Both the position numbers and the translations under genes were made by a program. A DNA stretch of 47,721 bases from Candidatus Electronema sp. Lineage in GTDB: Bacteria; Desulfobacterota; Desulfobulbia; Desulfobulbales; Desulfobulbaceae. Location of the stretch: positions 1-47,721 of the forward strand of contig JAPEVH010000052.1 of NCBI GenBank assembly GCA_026645415.1. Direction: 5' to 3'. Shown piece by piece: positions 8,503 to 16,894 of this stretch. Each line of letters opens with the position of its first letter. Position 1 is the first letter of the stretch. The notes beneath the pieces were generated by a model, which worked only from the letters and a program-made list of their open reading frames with translations, was not told the DNA's origin and did not search any database.

Positions 8503-10242
8503 TTACACCTCATCGCTGTCATCGGCCTCATCTCCTGCCGTTGACAGCGGTTTTTTGTACTGTGGCCCAACCCTCACCGCACCTACTTGGCCGTTAAAAA
8601 TCTCTGCTGCCATCTGCACCAAAGGATCATGAGTCAAGGCCTGCCGCTCCCTTTGGATTGCTGCTGCTCCGCCAGAGTCTGTCGATACATCACAAGATTT
8701 CGGTTCGCAGAAGACGATTTGAAGACTTGCTTCAAAAAAATCAGAAGCTAAAACGGTTAACTCGGCCAGTCTCTCCTTGCTTTTCAGGATACAACAGTCT
8801 GTCGCGTTATCATAAGTCAGAATCAATTTGCCGTTTTCTATGCGAGGAGATTTGGCCCATTTAAGAGCACCAGCAATGGCGTGTTTCTTTTTGATCGACA
8901 CAAGAAACTCAGGCCAATCTTTACGGATATCCCGTTTGCTGGGGGTGATTTCCTGTCGCGCTGGAGCTGCTTGAAACGATTCCGCTGGATGCGGTACTGC
9001 CTCTGGTAATGGTGGCGCAGGCGGTGGTTCAGGATTAGGCGGCGCAGCTATTTTTTTTTTACTCTCCCACGCGACAGTCTCTGGAGCCGGGGGCAAAGCA
9101 ACTCCAGCAAGAATACTGTCTAAACGCCCAAGTAATGCTGTTACTGGCACTACATCTTCAACCTGTACCGCCCGAATAAAGGCCATCTCCACAGCAAAAC
9201 GGGGACGAGATGACCAAGCTGCTTTTTCTAGCCCTTCCATGAGTAGATTGAAGAGCAAAAACAGCGACTGGGCAGAATGAGCGGCAGCGGTCTCTTGCAG
9301 GACAGCCAGCTCGTCCGCAGGTAAATCAAGAAGCGTGGCAGGCTCTTTGCTCACCTTGCAGACAACAAGATTGCGAAACCATGCCAGCAACTCATTAATA
9401 AAGCGTTTGATGTCCATGCCAGAGGCGGTCACTGCCTCCAAGCGATCCAAGGCAGCGGCTAAGTCGTTGGTCAGCAGTGCCTGAGCGGTTCCGGCAATAA
9501 CCTCGCTACCAACCATGCCCAGCACTTCTGCTGCATCTTGAGCCGAGACCTGCTCGCCGCAATAGGAGAAAAGTTGATCAAGCAGACTAAGGCCATCACG
9601 CACCGAGCCGCCAGAGGCCCGCACCACCATATTGAGAGCGGCTGGCTCAAGGGCAATACCTTCGCTTGTGGCAAGGCTGGTGAAATGGGCTGCCAGCTCG
9701 TTGCTCGGCACTCGTTTCAGCTCATAGCGTTGGCAGCGGGAGAGGATTGTCACTGGCACCTTGTGCAGCTCAGTGGTGGCGAACATGAAGTAAACGTGGG
9801 CAGGTGGCTCTTCCAAGGTTTTCAGCAAAGCATTGAACGCCTCAGTGGTCAGCATGTGGACTTCGTCAATGATGATGATCTTGAAGCGCGACATGACCGG
9901 CATGAAGCGGATGTTTTCTTTCAGCTCGCGGATTTCCTGAATGCCCCGGTTGGATGCGCCGTCGATCTCGTGCAGATCAACAGAGCTGCCAGCGGCGATT
10001 TCCTTGCAGGAGCGGCACTCGCAGCACGGCTCTGGTGGTGTGCCGCTCTCGCAGTTGAGGGCCTTAGCCATGATTCGGGCTAAGGTAGTTTTGCCAGTGC
10101 CGCGTACTCCACTAAAAATCAGGGCGTGCGGCACCCGGTTGCGCAGGAGGGCATTGCGCAGCGTGCGGACAATGTGCTGCTGGCCAACGACTTGAGCGAA
10201 ATTCTGGGGCCGCGATTTGCGGGCTAGGACGAGGTAGGACAA
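8503..10242 (-). CDS. dnaX: DNA polymerase III subunits gamma/tau
   Basis: 579 residues. The clamp-loader ATPase of the replisome, loading the sliding clamp and, as tau, tying polymerase to helicase. Visible features: start MSYLVLARKSRPQNF, Walker A GVRGTGKTTLAR (about 45-56), a four-cysteine zinc module (CESGTPPEPCCECRSC), Walker B IIDEVHML, the SRC motif (ILSRCQRYE), then a proline-rich linker (about 395-440) and a tau-type C-terminal region. Codons 395-398 contain a run of ten A (complement of 9051-9060), and both alternative frames stop at once or five codons later. That points to a shorter gamma product by slippage (listed separately). Confidence 0.96.
   Translation of the reverse strand: MSYLVLARKSRPQNFAQVVGQQHIVRTLRNALLRNRVPHALIFSGVRGTGKTTLARIMAKALNCESGTPPEPCCECRSCKEIAAGSSVDLHEIDGASNRGIQEIRELKENIRFMPVMSRFKIIIIDEVHMLTTEAFNALLKTLEEPPAHVYFMFATTELHKVPVTILSRCQRYELKRVPSNELAAHFTSLATSEGIALEPAALNMVVRASGGSVRDGLSLLDQLFSYCGEQVSAQDAAEVLGMVGSEVIAGTAQALLTNDLAAALDRLEAVTASGMDIKRFINELLAWFRNLVVCKVSKEPATLLDLPADELAVLQETAAAHSAQSLFLLFNLLMEGLEKAAWSSRPRFAVEMAFIRAVQVEDVVPVTALLGRLDSILAGVALPPAPETVAWESKKKIAAPPNPEPPPAPPLPEAVPHPAESFQAAPARQEITPSKRDIRKDWPEFLVSIKKKHAIAGALKWAKSPRIENGKLILTYDNATDCCILKSKERLAELTVLASDFFEASLQIVFCEPKSCDVSTDSGGAAAIQRERQALTHDPLVQMAAEIFNGQVGAVRVGPQYKKPLSTAGDEADDSDEV
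9051..9060 (-). promoter_or_regulatory. A10 slippage site in dnaX, predicted gamma-form switch
   Basis: On the coding strand dnaX reads agt, ten A, then tagctgcgccgcctaa. Normal frame gives KKK-I-A-A and continues to tau. A +1 shift or one deleted A puts TAG directly after the run, ending at about 397 residues. A -1 shift or one added A gives N-S-C-A-A then TAA, ending at about 402 residues. Both stops fall just after the clamp-loader domains, where gamma forms end in other bacteria. Thermus thermophilus dnaX uses a run of A residues with transcriptional slippage; E. coli uses ribosomal -1 shifting. Which mechanism acts here is not visible. Confidence 0.7.
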
Positions 10243-10264
10243 AGTAATTTAGAACTCAAATAGA

Positions 10265-11359
10265 TTACAAATCCAGCCCTGTTGTATCCTCATTCAGCAG
10301 CTCGCAGCCATCCTCGCGGACAACAGCCATGTTTTCCAAACGAATACCGCCCCATTCTGGCAGATAAATGCCTGGCTCAATAGTAACAATCATGCCCGCC
10401 TGCAACTTCTTCTGGTTGCGGGTGCTAAGACTGGGTGCCTCATGCACGGCCAAGCCAACACCGTGTCCTAAGCTGTGGCCAAAGCTATCGCCATAGCCAG
10501 CATCAGTAATCACCTTCCGGGCCGCCTGATCCACATCTCGGCAAATTACGCCAGCTCGAATGGCCTTGGTTGCCGCAAGCTGCGCTTTGCGTACCAGCCG
10601 CAGTCGCTCCAGAAAAACATTGTCTGGCTCGCCAAAGACAAAGGTACGGGTCATATCCGAACAGTAGCCTTGCAGGACTAAGCCCATGTCGATCAGGACA
10701 AGGTCGCCCTTTTGCAGCCCTCGGGTGGAAGGCACAGCATGAGGTTTGGCTGCATTGCTGCCAAAGGCGACAATGGTGTCAAAGCTGGGTCGTTCTGCCC
10801 CCTTTTCTCGCATAAGACGCTCAATGCTCAGGGCAATCTCAATTTCGGTCATGCCCGGCGCAAGCAGGCCGTGCATTTGCTGAAAAACCTGCTCATTGCA
10901 GAGGACCGATTCCTTGAGCAGACGAATCTCCGCCTCGCTCTTGACCAGCCGCATCTCTTCAACCAAATCCGTTACTGGCAGCAAATCCACAGAATGATTT
11001 AATGCCTTTTTTAATCTACGAAAGGTGGAATGGAGGAAATAATGGCTCTCAAAGGCCAGCCGCCGGACATTCAAGGCAGGCAGCAGCTTTTTCAGCAGTT
11101 TGATCAGTCCTTTTTTGTACAGCTCAACCGTGAATCCCTGCGTCTCCTCCTCGGCTTGGAGGATGAAGCGAGAATCCGTGAGTAGCCAAAGTTTGCCTTT
11201 TTTCGGAATCAGGAGTACACCAGAGCTTTCTTGAATACCGTGGTCAGCGGCTGTATAACCGCTCAGATAGCGTCGGTTCGCTGGTTCAGTAATCAGAAGA
11301 GCATCAATCTTGCGCTGCTGAAGCTCTTGCTGAAGCTGCTGAATACGCTCGTTCTTCAT
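10265..11359 (-). CDS. M24-family Xaa-Pro peptidase
   Basis: 364 residues with a creatinase-like N-terminal domain (about 1-130) and a C-terminal pita-bread metallopeptidase domain. The five metal ligands of the M24 family are visible in LIDMG, CSDMTR, LGHGVGL, TIEPGIY and IRLENM. Such cytosolic enzymes release an N-terminal residue next to proline or split Xaa-Pro dipeptides; which applies here cannot be read from the sequence. It begins 4 bases after the stop of the upstream aminotransferase gene and ends 22 bases before dnaX, so it probably shares their transcript. Confidence 0.93.
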   Translation of the reverse strand: MKNERIQQLQQELQQRKIDALLITEPANRRYLSGYTAADHGIQESSGVLLIPKKGKLWLLTDSRFILQAEEETQGFTVELYKKGLIKLLKKLLPALNVRRLAFESHYFLHSTFRRLKKALNHSVDLLPVTDLVEEMRLVKSEAEIRLLKESVLCNEQVFQQMHGLLAPGMTEIEIALSIERLMREKGAERPSFDTIVAFGSNAAKPHAVPSTRGLQKGDLVLIDMGLVLQGYCSDMTRTFVFGEPDNVFLERLRLVRKAQLAATKAIRAGVICRDVDQAARKVITDAGYGDSFGHSLGHGVGLAVHEAPSLSTRNQKKLQAGMIVTIEPGIYLPEWGGIRLENMAVVREDGCELLNEDTTGLDL

Positions 11360-11363
11360 GTTT

Positions 11364-12563
11364 TTATAATGCTGCTGCCTTGTTCAAGGCTGTTAATAAG
11401 GTATCTCTGCGGCTCTCGCTCAATTTGACGGGTACCTGATAAACCAAGGTACGATTCATCAACTCGCTGGAAGCGGGCAATGCCTGCGGATCATAAATCA
11501 CCCTCCGCTTGCCCTGCACCGTAAAGGGCCAACTATTTTTACACAGGGTTTTACCCTCCAGCAAATGCTCCCAAGACGGATAGAAATGCCACGTGTTTTC
11601 GCCGAAATTGATTGCGCCGGCATTGTTTTCGCGCAGCACTTGGTTCACCTTGGCAGCCTGTTCTTTATCTGGCAGCATGAAGGCAAGAAAGGTGGCTGAG
11701 TCGCCCTGCTCGTCGAGAATCTTGCGAAAGCTGACTCCAGCAATTTTTGCGGCGGCCTCTTTCAGGATGGCCTTGTTTTTCTGCTGCTCCCTGACGATCA
11801 TATCCAACTTGGCGAGTTGTGCCAAGCCAATGGCCCCTTGTAGCTCCATCATCCGATAGTTGAAGCCAATGAAGCGGCGGCCCTCACCACCACGCCCGCC
11901 CGGATTGACAACGTGGTCATGGCCGTGGTCATGATATTCCGAACAGTTCCGCCACAGCTCTTCGTCATTGCTGATTACCATGCCGCCTTCGCCAGTGGTC
12001 ATGGTTTTGACTGCATCAAAAGAGAAGGTGCCACAACGACCAAAGGTGCCGAGATGCTGGCCGTTCAACCGCGCCCCAGCAGCTTGAGCTGTGTCCTCGA
12101 TTACCGGGACACCGTATTTGTCGGCAATCTCCTTGATTTCTTTAATTCTGGCTTGGGCACCAAGCATGTGTACTGGAATAATCGCCCGTGTTTTTGAGGT
12201 GATTTTCTTTTCCAGATCAAGCGGATCCATGTTCAAGGTATGATCAATCTCCGTAAAGATCGGCACAGCACCAACATCAAGAATCGCCTCCCAGGTAGCG
12301 ACAAAGGTGAATCCTTGGGTGATAACCTCATCGCCAAGGCCAACACCCAATGCAGACAGCGCAACCTTAAGCGCGGCAGAGCCAGAAGTCACAGCCTGCG
12401 CATGAGCCGCACCGGTGTATTGCGCAAAAGCCTGCTCAAATTCGCGCACCTTGTACACACCGTTACGCTGCTCGCCAAACTCGTAACGGAACAATACGCC
12501 GGTGTCAAATACCTCTAAAGCCTGCCGCTTCTCTTCTTCGCCAAACACTTCAAAACCAGGCAT
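11364..12563 (-). CDS. DegT/DnrJ/EryC1/StrS-family PLP aminotransferase
   Basis: 399 residues of the sugar-aminotransferase fold. Hallmarks: TSGSAALKVALSALGVGLGDEVI, VIEDTAQAAGA, and the PLP-lysine region TFSFDAVKTMTTGEGGM. The start MPGFEVFGEEEK and the stretch DTGVLFRY resemble the branch annotated as 8-amino-3,8-dideoxy-octulosonate transaminase (KdnA type), which modifies a lipopolysaccharide core sugar. That sub-assignment is from memory and uncertain; no kdnB partner is adjacent. The upstream 480 bases contain the 21-bp palindrome array. Confidence 0.88.
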   Translation of the reverse strand: MPGFEVFGEEEKRQALEVFDTGVLFRYEFGEQRNGVYKVREFEQAFAQYTGAAHAQAVTSGSAALKVALSALGVGLGDEVITQGFTFVATWEAILDVGAVPIFTEIDHTLNMDPLDLEKKITSKTRAIIPVHMLGAQARIKEIKEIADKYGVPVIEDTAQAAGARLNGQHLGTFGRCGTFSFDAVKTMTTGEGGMVISNDEELWRNCSEYHDHGHDHVVNPGGRGGEGRRFIGFNYRMMELQGAIGLAQLAKLDMIVREQQKNKAILKEAAAKIAGVSFRKILDEQGDSATFLAFMLPDKEQAAKVNQVLRENNAGAINFGENTWHFYPSWEHLLEGKTLCKNSWPFTVQGKRRVIYDPQALPASSELMNRTLVYQVPVKLSESRRDTLLTALNKAAAL

Positions 12564-12712
12564 GGTCGTTCCTCACGTTATTTTTTGGATTTCGCAGATG
12601 ACGCTGCTGCAACAATAGACCTTCTTTGAGAACACAAAGCTCATCAGCCCATATCCGCATCGTCGCAATGTCCAGAGCGAGACTGAATCACTGATTTTAT
12701 GATGAGCAATAC

Positions 12713-12985
12713 CACGTTGCACACTTCCCGCGCCTCGTTGTCAACTTTATATGCCTTGTTGTACGCTTACAACGCTGTATTGTAAACATCAAATGACTCA
12801 TTGCAGGCTTACAATGGCTCGTTGTAAACATCAAATGACTCATTGCAGGCTCACAACGACTCGTTGTAAACATTCAATGGCTCATTTGAGGCGTGCAACA
12901 GCTCATTGTACGTTGCAAACGCCTCGTTGTTACCCTGAAACAAGACATTCGCAGCAAACAACGGGACATTTTTCATCCCCTTTCC
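12713..12985. repeat. 21-bp phased palindrome array (array 1)
   Basis: About thirteen units start every 21 bases from 12713 (12713, 12734, 12755 and so on to 12965) without a break in phase. The conserved part spans the unit junctions and is palindromic, best written CAAYGRCTCRTTG; perfect examples are CAATGACTCATTG and CAACGACTCGTTG. The remaining 8 bases of each unit vary. The outermost units are decayed. The array fills most of the gap between panD and the aminotransferase gene (12564-13049); I see no gene in that gap. Spacers are too short for a CRISPR. Confidence 0.85.
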
Positions 12986-13049
12986 TGCTTGTACGGTGAA
13001 TAGAATCTGTTTTGATTGCTGAAAGTTATTGAACTGATCTGTCTGAAGG

Positions 13050-13412
13050 TCATATATCGATCCGTTTCTGAATCCTGTTCCGCTTATCACAAAGCAGAAT
13101 AGTCGGCTCAAAGTCAACGAGTTCGCTCTCGTCGTACTGAGCATAGCTGACAATAATAATCAGATCACCAAGATGTCCTTTGCGGGCCGCAGCCCCGTTC
13201 AGGCCAATTACACCAGAGCCAGCCTTGCCGCGAATGGCGTAGGTTTCAAACCGCTCGCCATTGTTGATATTATAAATATAAATCCGCTCAAACTGGATAA
13301 TTCCGGCAGCCTCCATTAAATTTTGATCAATGGTTAAACTGCCCTCATAATGCAGATCCGCCTGCGTAACTGTTGCGCGGTGGATCTTGGATTTTAACAT
13401 TGTCCGCTGCAT
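13050..13412 (-). CDS. panD: Aspartate 1-decarboxylase precursor
   Basis: 120 residues. It makes beta-alanine from aspartate for pantothenate synthesis. The protein self-cleaves between Gly24 and Ser25 in HYEGSLTID to form the pyruvoyl cofactor; the site is intact. The start [19 protein letters not shown] and the segment [19 protein letters not shown] are standard. panC lies 1.8 kb upstream on the same strand, separated by a cluster of accessory genes (hicA to the small membrane protein). The downstream gap holds array 1. Confidence 0.96.
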   Translation of the reverse strand: MQRTMLKSKIHRATVTQADLHYEGSLTIDQNLMEAAGIIQFERIYIYNINNGERFETYAIRGKAGSGVIGLNGAAARKGHLGDLIIIVSYAQYDESELVDFEPTILLCDKRNRIQKRIDI

Positions 13413-13467
13413 GAAATAGCTTGGTGAAAAAGTGAATAATCTGTTGGCAATGATGCCTGTTGATCTC

Positions 13468-13674
13468 TTAAAGTTTGAGAAAATAAGGAAGGATTGTCAA
13501 AATGAAGCCGACGAGCAATATCAAGAAGGTATTTGAGATAAAGTAAGGAAACACGCACAAGGCTACTCCCACACAAAGCGGTACTATGGCCTGCTGCTTT
13601 TTCCCGTAGATGAAATAGCCGGAACCGATTGCTCCGAACATGATGCCCCAGAAAAACTGTGCTGGAGTACCCAT
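13468..13674 (-). CDS. Small membrane protein, unknown function
   Basis: 68 residues, nearly all hydrophobic, with two to three membrane segments: [37 protein letters not shown] and [22 protein letters not shown] turn separates the first two. An AGAGGA ribosome site lies 9-14 bases upstream of the ATG. It stands between panD and the cupin gene on the same strand. I do not recognise a characterised family. Confidence 0.7.
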   Translation of the reverse strand: MGTPAQFFWGIMFGAIGSGYFIYGKKQQAIVPLCVGVALCVFPYFISNTFLILLVGFILTILPYFLKL

Positions 13675-13695
13675 TGTCGTTTTCCTCTTTTCTGT

Positions 13696-14016
13696 TTAGG
13701 GAGAATAATGCACTGCCAGCCAGATGGTCTGCGCGTCTGGGTCAGTCCAAGAAACCTTGTGCTTGGCATGAGCTGGAATATGCAGATAATCGCCCTTTTG
13801 TAACGTTACTTCTCGGCCATCTTCAAAGAGAACCGTTCCAACTCCTTGCAAAACAAGCACCCACTCATTGTCTTCCTGATCATACCAACCTGTTTCTGGT
13901 GAAGTATGTCCTTGTGAAACAATGCGCTCAATACGGATGTTTTTATTGAGCAGTACTTCGTCAAAGGTTTCTGATGATAAGTCTGTAGGCAGTGATTTGA
14001 AAAGGTTATCTATCAT
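13696..14016 (-). CDS. Cupin-domain protein
   Basis: 106 residues forming one cupin_2 barrel. The two cupin motifs are visible: WYDQEDNEWVLVLQGVGTVLFEDG and LQKGDYLHIPAHAKHKVSWTD. The first motif lacks the usual HxH pair, though the second keeps two histidines, so metal binding is uncertain. It overlaps the stop of the upstream PD-(D/E)XK-like gene by 4 bases and is probably translated with it. Substrate unknown. Confidence 0.85.
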   Translation of the reverse strand: MIDNLFKSLPTDLSSETFDEVLLNKNIRIERIVSQGHTSPETGWYDQEDNEWVLVLQGVGTVLFEDGREVTLQKGDYLHIPAHAKHKVSWTDPDAQTIWLAVHYSP

Positions 14017-14651
14017 TTCTCTGAAGAAACCAGCTCTCCAATAATTCCCTTCATTTTCTTGAGCACCGCAAAAATCTCTCTGATCTCCTCTTTGGTTGCA
14101 TCGTAAGCTAAACTGGTCGTATACTCTTGATTATCTAAAACAACAAAAAACCAAAGTCGCCCCATAACATAACAACCATAGACTGGCTTGCCATCATTAT
14201 TCAATTTTTGGGCAGCAACCATTGTGATCAGTAGCTGGCCAAAAGGATCGCCAGATGAATCATGCTCTTTTTTAAATTCGTGGATAAAAAAATACGGATG
14301 TTTAGGGTATCGCTTGCCAGTGGCAACAAAAAAATCAACTGTTCCGGCTAATCTGTCGTTTTCTATTTCAACTGCGATTTCCCGCTCAATGAAGGACTGA
14401 TACTGTTCATCATCAAAGTTGACCGCCATGAGGAGCGGAAAAATGAATTTACCTTTTAGCTCTTCCTCATTCCAATCCCAAACATGATCTGTGAGTTTGT
14501 CACGGAGTTCTTGGAGCAGCGTTTCCTCTACGGAAGCAAGTTCAACAGGACTGTCTATCCATTGATGCAGCAGGTGATGCTCTTTGCAAAAGTTGAGATT
14601 GAACTGTTCTTCAACTTCGGCGATTGTCCATTTGGAGAATGATTTCATCAA
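14013..14651 (-). CDS. PD-(D/E)XK nuclease-superfamily-like protein
   Basis: 212 residues, cytosolic by appearance. The pattern LAGTVDFFVA followed by YFFIHEFKKEHDSSGDPFGQLLITMVAAQ looks like the D...ExK core and helix of the PD-(D/E)XK superfamily. Similar proteins occur in many copies in cyanobacteria and large sulfur bacteria, mostly without known role; some may be defence or mobile-DNA related. It sits 6 bases downstream of hicB and overlaps the cupin start by 4 bases. The nuclease assignment is inference from motif shape. Confidence 0.65.
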   Translation of the reverse strand: MMKSFSKWTIAEVEEQFNLNFCKEHHLLHQWIDSPVELASVEETLLQELRDKLTDHVWDWNEEELKGKFIFPLLMAVNFDDEQYQSFIEREIAVEIENDRLAGTVDFFVATGKRYPKHPYFFIHEFKKEHDSSGDPFGQLLITMVAAQKLNNDGKPVYGCYVMGRLWFFVVLDNQEYTTSLAYDATKEEIREIFAVLKKMKGIIGELVSSEK

Positions 14652-14657
14652 AAAAAA

Positions 14658-14993
14658 TCAGCTGTATTGATTCAACAACTTTTTGCAGTAATGGTTTAAG
14701 CTCTCGCCATGCTGCAAGGCACGGATAACAAGTTTCCGATGAATCTCTTCACCGACTTGCAACAAGAATTCCCCGCTGAACTTTGTTGCCGCAGTTGCTT
14801 CCGGCAAAGGAATGCCATTTTCTTGGTGAATCTGAATCCATTCTTCTACAGTTTCGCATAGATCTTTATAGACAGACAATTCGTCATCACCATGCACACC
14901 GCCAAGCATCAGCCCTGGACAGCGGCCAATATAGCACTGATCCTCCTCACTCCATTCCACAGTCTTTAAATATCTATCTGTCATTTTTTTCAT
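14658..14993 (-). CDS. hicB: HicB-type antitoxin
   Basis: 111 residues. The N-terminal half has the HicB partial RNase-H-like pattern (YLKTVEWSEEDQCYIGRCPGL...GGVHGDDELSVYKDLCETVEEWI) and the C-terminal part resembles a ribbon-helix-helix DNA-binding segment (RKLVIRALQHGESLNHYCKKLL). It should bind and silence HicA and repress the pair. Its start overlaps the hicA stop by 4 bases (ATGA), in toxin-first order usual for hicAB. Confidence 0.88.
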   Translation of the reverse strand: MKKMTDRYLKTVEWSEEDQCYIGRCPGLMLGGVHGDDELSVYKDLCETVEEWIQIHQENGIPLPEATAATKFSGEFLLQVGEEIHRKLVIRALQHGESLNHYCKKLLNQYS

Positions 14994-15184
14994 TTTGCAA
15001 CCTTCGACAGCGCCAATTTAACATCTTTTTCCTGATAAGGCTTTGCGTCATCTCCGCTCTTACCAGACAAAGTTATTTTGATGCCTTGCGAATGAATAAA
15101 ATTTCTGTGACTTCCTTTCCCCCCTCGGTCAACAAAACCATGTTCCCGAAGCTGTTCAATCAGCTCTCTGATTTTTTTCGGCAT
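14990..15184 (-). CDS. hicA: HicA-type mRNA interferase toxin
   Basis: 64 residues from the ATG at 15184 (MPKKIRELIEQL). The small double-stranded-RNA-binding fold of HicA is evident, with the catalytic histidine in GGKGSHRNF and the final strand KDVKLALSKVAK. HicA toxins cleave mRNA. An in-frame upstream ATG at 15214 would run into panC and I do not use it. The gene starts 4 bases after the panC stop, so the toxin pair seems to ride on the panC transcript. Confidence 0.88.
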   Translation of the reverse strand: MPKKIRELIEQLREHGFVDRGGKGSHRNFIHSQGIKITLSGKSGDDAKPYQEKDVKLALSKVAK

Positions 15185-15188
15185 AACC

Positions 15189-16040
15189 TCAGCCCAGCAC
15201 CCGCCCATTATCAATCAACCGCACTCTGCCGCCGATCTTCACTGCCAAGGCCAGCACCGTGTCCTCGTCTGCCTGAGCAAGTTCTTGTAAAGTATGCTGA
15301 TGAACAAAGCTGATATAATCCACCGCTGTTTCAGGGAACGACAAGATGAAATCCCGCAGAGCGGCGGTCAGTCGAGCCGTGTTGCGCTCGCCTTCTGCGG
15401 CCAACTTTCTGGCCAAGGCAAGAGCACGAGAAAGACTAAGCGCAGACTCCCGCTGTGAGGGCGCAAGATAAGTGTTGCGTGAACTCATCGCCAAACCATC
15501 TGCCTCCCGGACTATAGGATGACCGACTATCTCAACACCTAGATTCAGATCAGCAGTCATCCGACGGATCACGGCCAGTTGCTGCCAGTCTTTTTCCCCA
15601 AACACTGCTAGATCAGGCTGGATAATGTTAAAGAGCTTGCAGACCACTGTAGCCACTCCAGCAAAATGACCGGGACGGGATACGCCACAGAGCTGGCTGG
15701 TCAATTCGTTGCCAACTGTCACTGTGGTGCTGCATCCTTTTGGATACATGTCCGCAGCATCTGGCGCAAAAAGTACAGCAACGCCTGCTTCAGCAGCTAA
15801 TGTACTGTCACGCTCAAAATCTCGCGGATAGGCAGCCAAGTCTTCTTGCGGACCAAACTGGGTTGGATTGACAAAAAGACTGACCACCACCAAAGCAGCA
15901 CGACTTGCAGCCATGCGCATCAAGCTGAGATGGCCTTGATGGAAAAAACCCATAGTCGGCACGAAGCCGATGCTGTGCCCCGCCTTGCTCTGCTCTTTCG
16001 CCCAAGCTGTCATTGCAGCGGGCTGGCGAATGATCTGCAT
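15189..16040 (-). CDS. panC: Pantothenate synthetase
   Basis: 283 residues. It joins pantoate and beta-alanine with ATP to give pantothenate. The ATP-site HxGH motif is present as VPTMGFFHQGHLSLM (most homologues have LHEGH), followed by SLFVNPTQFGPQEDLAAYPR, FGEKDWQQLAVIRRM, and the KMSKS-like region MSSRNTYL. panD is separated from it by accessory genes. It follows the TPR-protein gene by 6 bases. Confidence 0.96.
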   Translation of the reverse strand: MQIIRQPAAMTAWAKEQSKAGHSIGFVPTMGFFHQGHLSLMRMAASRAALVVVSLFVNPTQFGPQEDLAAYPRDFERDSTLAAEAGVAVLFAPDAADMYPKGCSTTVTVGNELTSQLCGVSRPGHFAGVATVVCKLFNIIQPDLAVFGEKDWQQLAVIRRMTADLNLGVEIVGHPIVREADGLAMSSRNTYLAPSQRESALSLSRALALARKLAAEGERNTARLTAALRDFILSFPETAVDYISFVHQHTLQELAQADEDTVLALAVKIGGRVRLIDNGRVLG

Positions 16041-16046
16041 TTGCTT

Positions 16047-16766
16047 CTATTTCAGCAGCCGATTCAAACTCGCTTGAACAATCTCTTGCTCTGGAAAATC
16101 CCTCGGCATGGCACCATCTTGCTTGCCTTTGCCCATTTCGGTCAGGCCCATATACTGTTGATAAGCCTGCACTGCTTTGTTTGTATCGCCTTTTGCCTCA
16201 TAAACCCGGCCCAAGCTGTCCAAGGCCATTGGCTCAAAGCCTTTGCTATCTTTAAGCTGCTGATAAACCGCCTCGGCCTTATCAAACTGTTTCTCCTGCT
16301 CATACAGGCTACCTAAGTTCACGAGCAGCAAAGGTTTAAGCGGACTTTTCGCAGAGACCTCAGCTTCCACAGCTTTGAGTTGCTCGATTGCGCTGTTAAA
16401 TTTTTGCTCTTTCTGCTCAATGTGGGCCAAGGAAATCCGGCTCCAAAGAGCAGCAGGCGTTCCTTTGTGCTCTTCAATAATCTTTTGGAAGGCCGCCTTT
16501 TGCTCCTGCGTCTTCTCAATTTCCATAGCCTGATCATAGGCCAGAGTAGCATTGTTCAACGTATGACTGCGCCAAGAAGTGTACAACGCAGCGACAGTGA
16601 CTAGCACTGCAACGACAATAACAATCCTCCAGATGGCTCTTTGATTTTTCTGAAGAAAGGTAATCAGAGCTGGGGGAAGTTGGAGCTGATCAAGGGCACC
16701 AGGAGTACCGACAGCAGCTTGGTCTTCTAACTTAACATGAAATACGTTCTGCGGTTTGTTTGCCAT
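16047..16766 (-). CDS. Membrane-anchored TPR protein (YfgM-like)
   Basis: 239 residues: a cytoplasmic N-terminus of about 45 residues, one membrane helix (IWRIVIVVAVLVTVAALYTSW), then an alpha-helical tail with tetratricopeptide-like pairs (for example LGSLYEQEKQFDKAEAVYQQL and LGRVYEAKGDTNKAVQAYQQY). The layout matches the TPR_21/YfgM group, which in E. coli helps periplasmic chaperoning at SecYEG; transfer of that role here is inference. A TATAAT-like box lies upstream at 16845-16850 (complement) with a poor -35 element, so a promoter for this gene and panC may start there. Confidence 0.8.
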   Translation of the reverse strand: MANKPQNVFHVKLEDQAAVGTPGALDQLQLPPALITFLQKNQRAIWRIVIVVAVLVTVAALYTSWRSHTLNNATLAYDQAMEIEKTQEQKAAFQKIIEEHKGTPAALWSRISLAHIEQKEQKFNSAIEQLKAVEAEVSAKSPLKPLLLVNLGSLYEQEKQFDKAEAVYQQLKDSKGFEPMALDSLGRVYEAKGDTNKAVQAYQQYMGLTEMGKGKQDGAMPRDFPEQEIVQASLNRLLK

Positions 16767-16894
16767 GCTTCTCTCTCAAACAATGGGGTAGGGATTTTTG
16801 GCACTACTGGGTACCGATCTTATATGCTCCTGCTTGCAGCCGCAATTATACCGTGCATCTTGAAAAAAAAATACAGATAAACTAGATGGGCTTG

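Noticed and set aside
9538..10083. 181-codon plus-strand frame inside dnaX
   Set aside because: Opposite the conserved ATPase domain of dnaX; composition is that of an antisense shadow.
12713..12985. Array 1 as a CRISPR
   Set aside because: Unit of 21 bases with 8-base variable parts is too short, repeats are not near-identical, and no cas gene is in the window.
12751..13153. Array 1 as the coding part of a heptapeptide-repeat protein (21 bases = 7 codons, pattern YNExLxA on the minus strand)
   Set aside because: The frame has several TGA stops at the same place in the unit and runs out of frame through the end of panD. The palindromic DNA pattern explains the period better.
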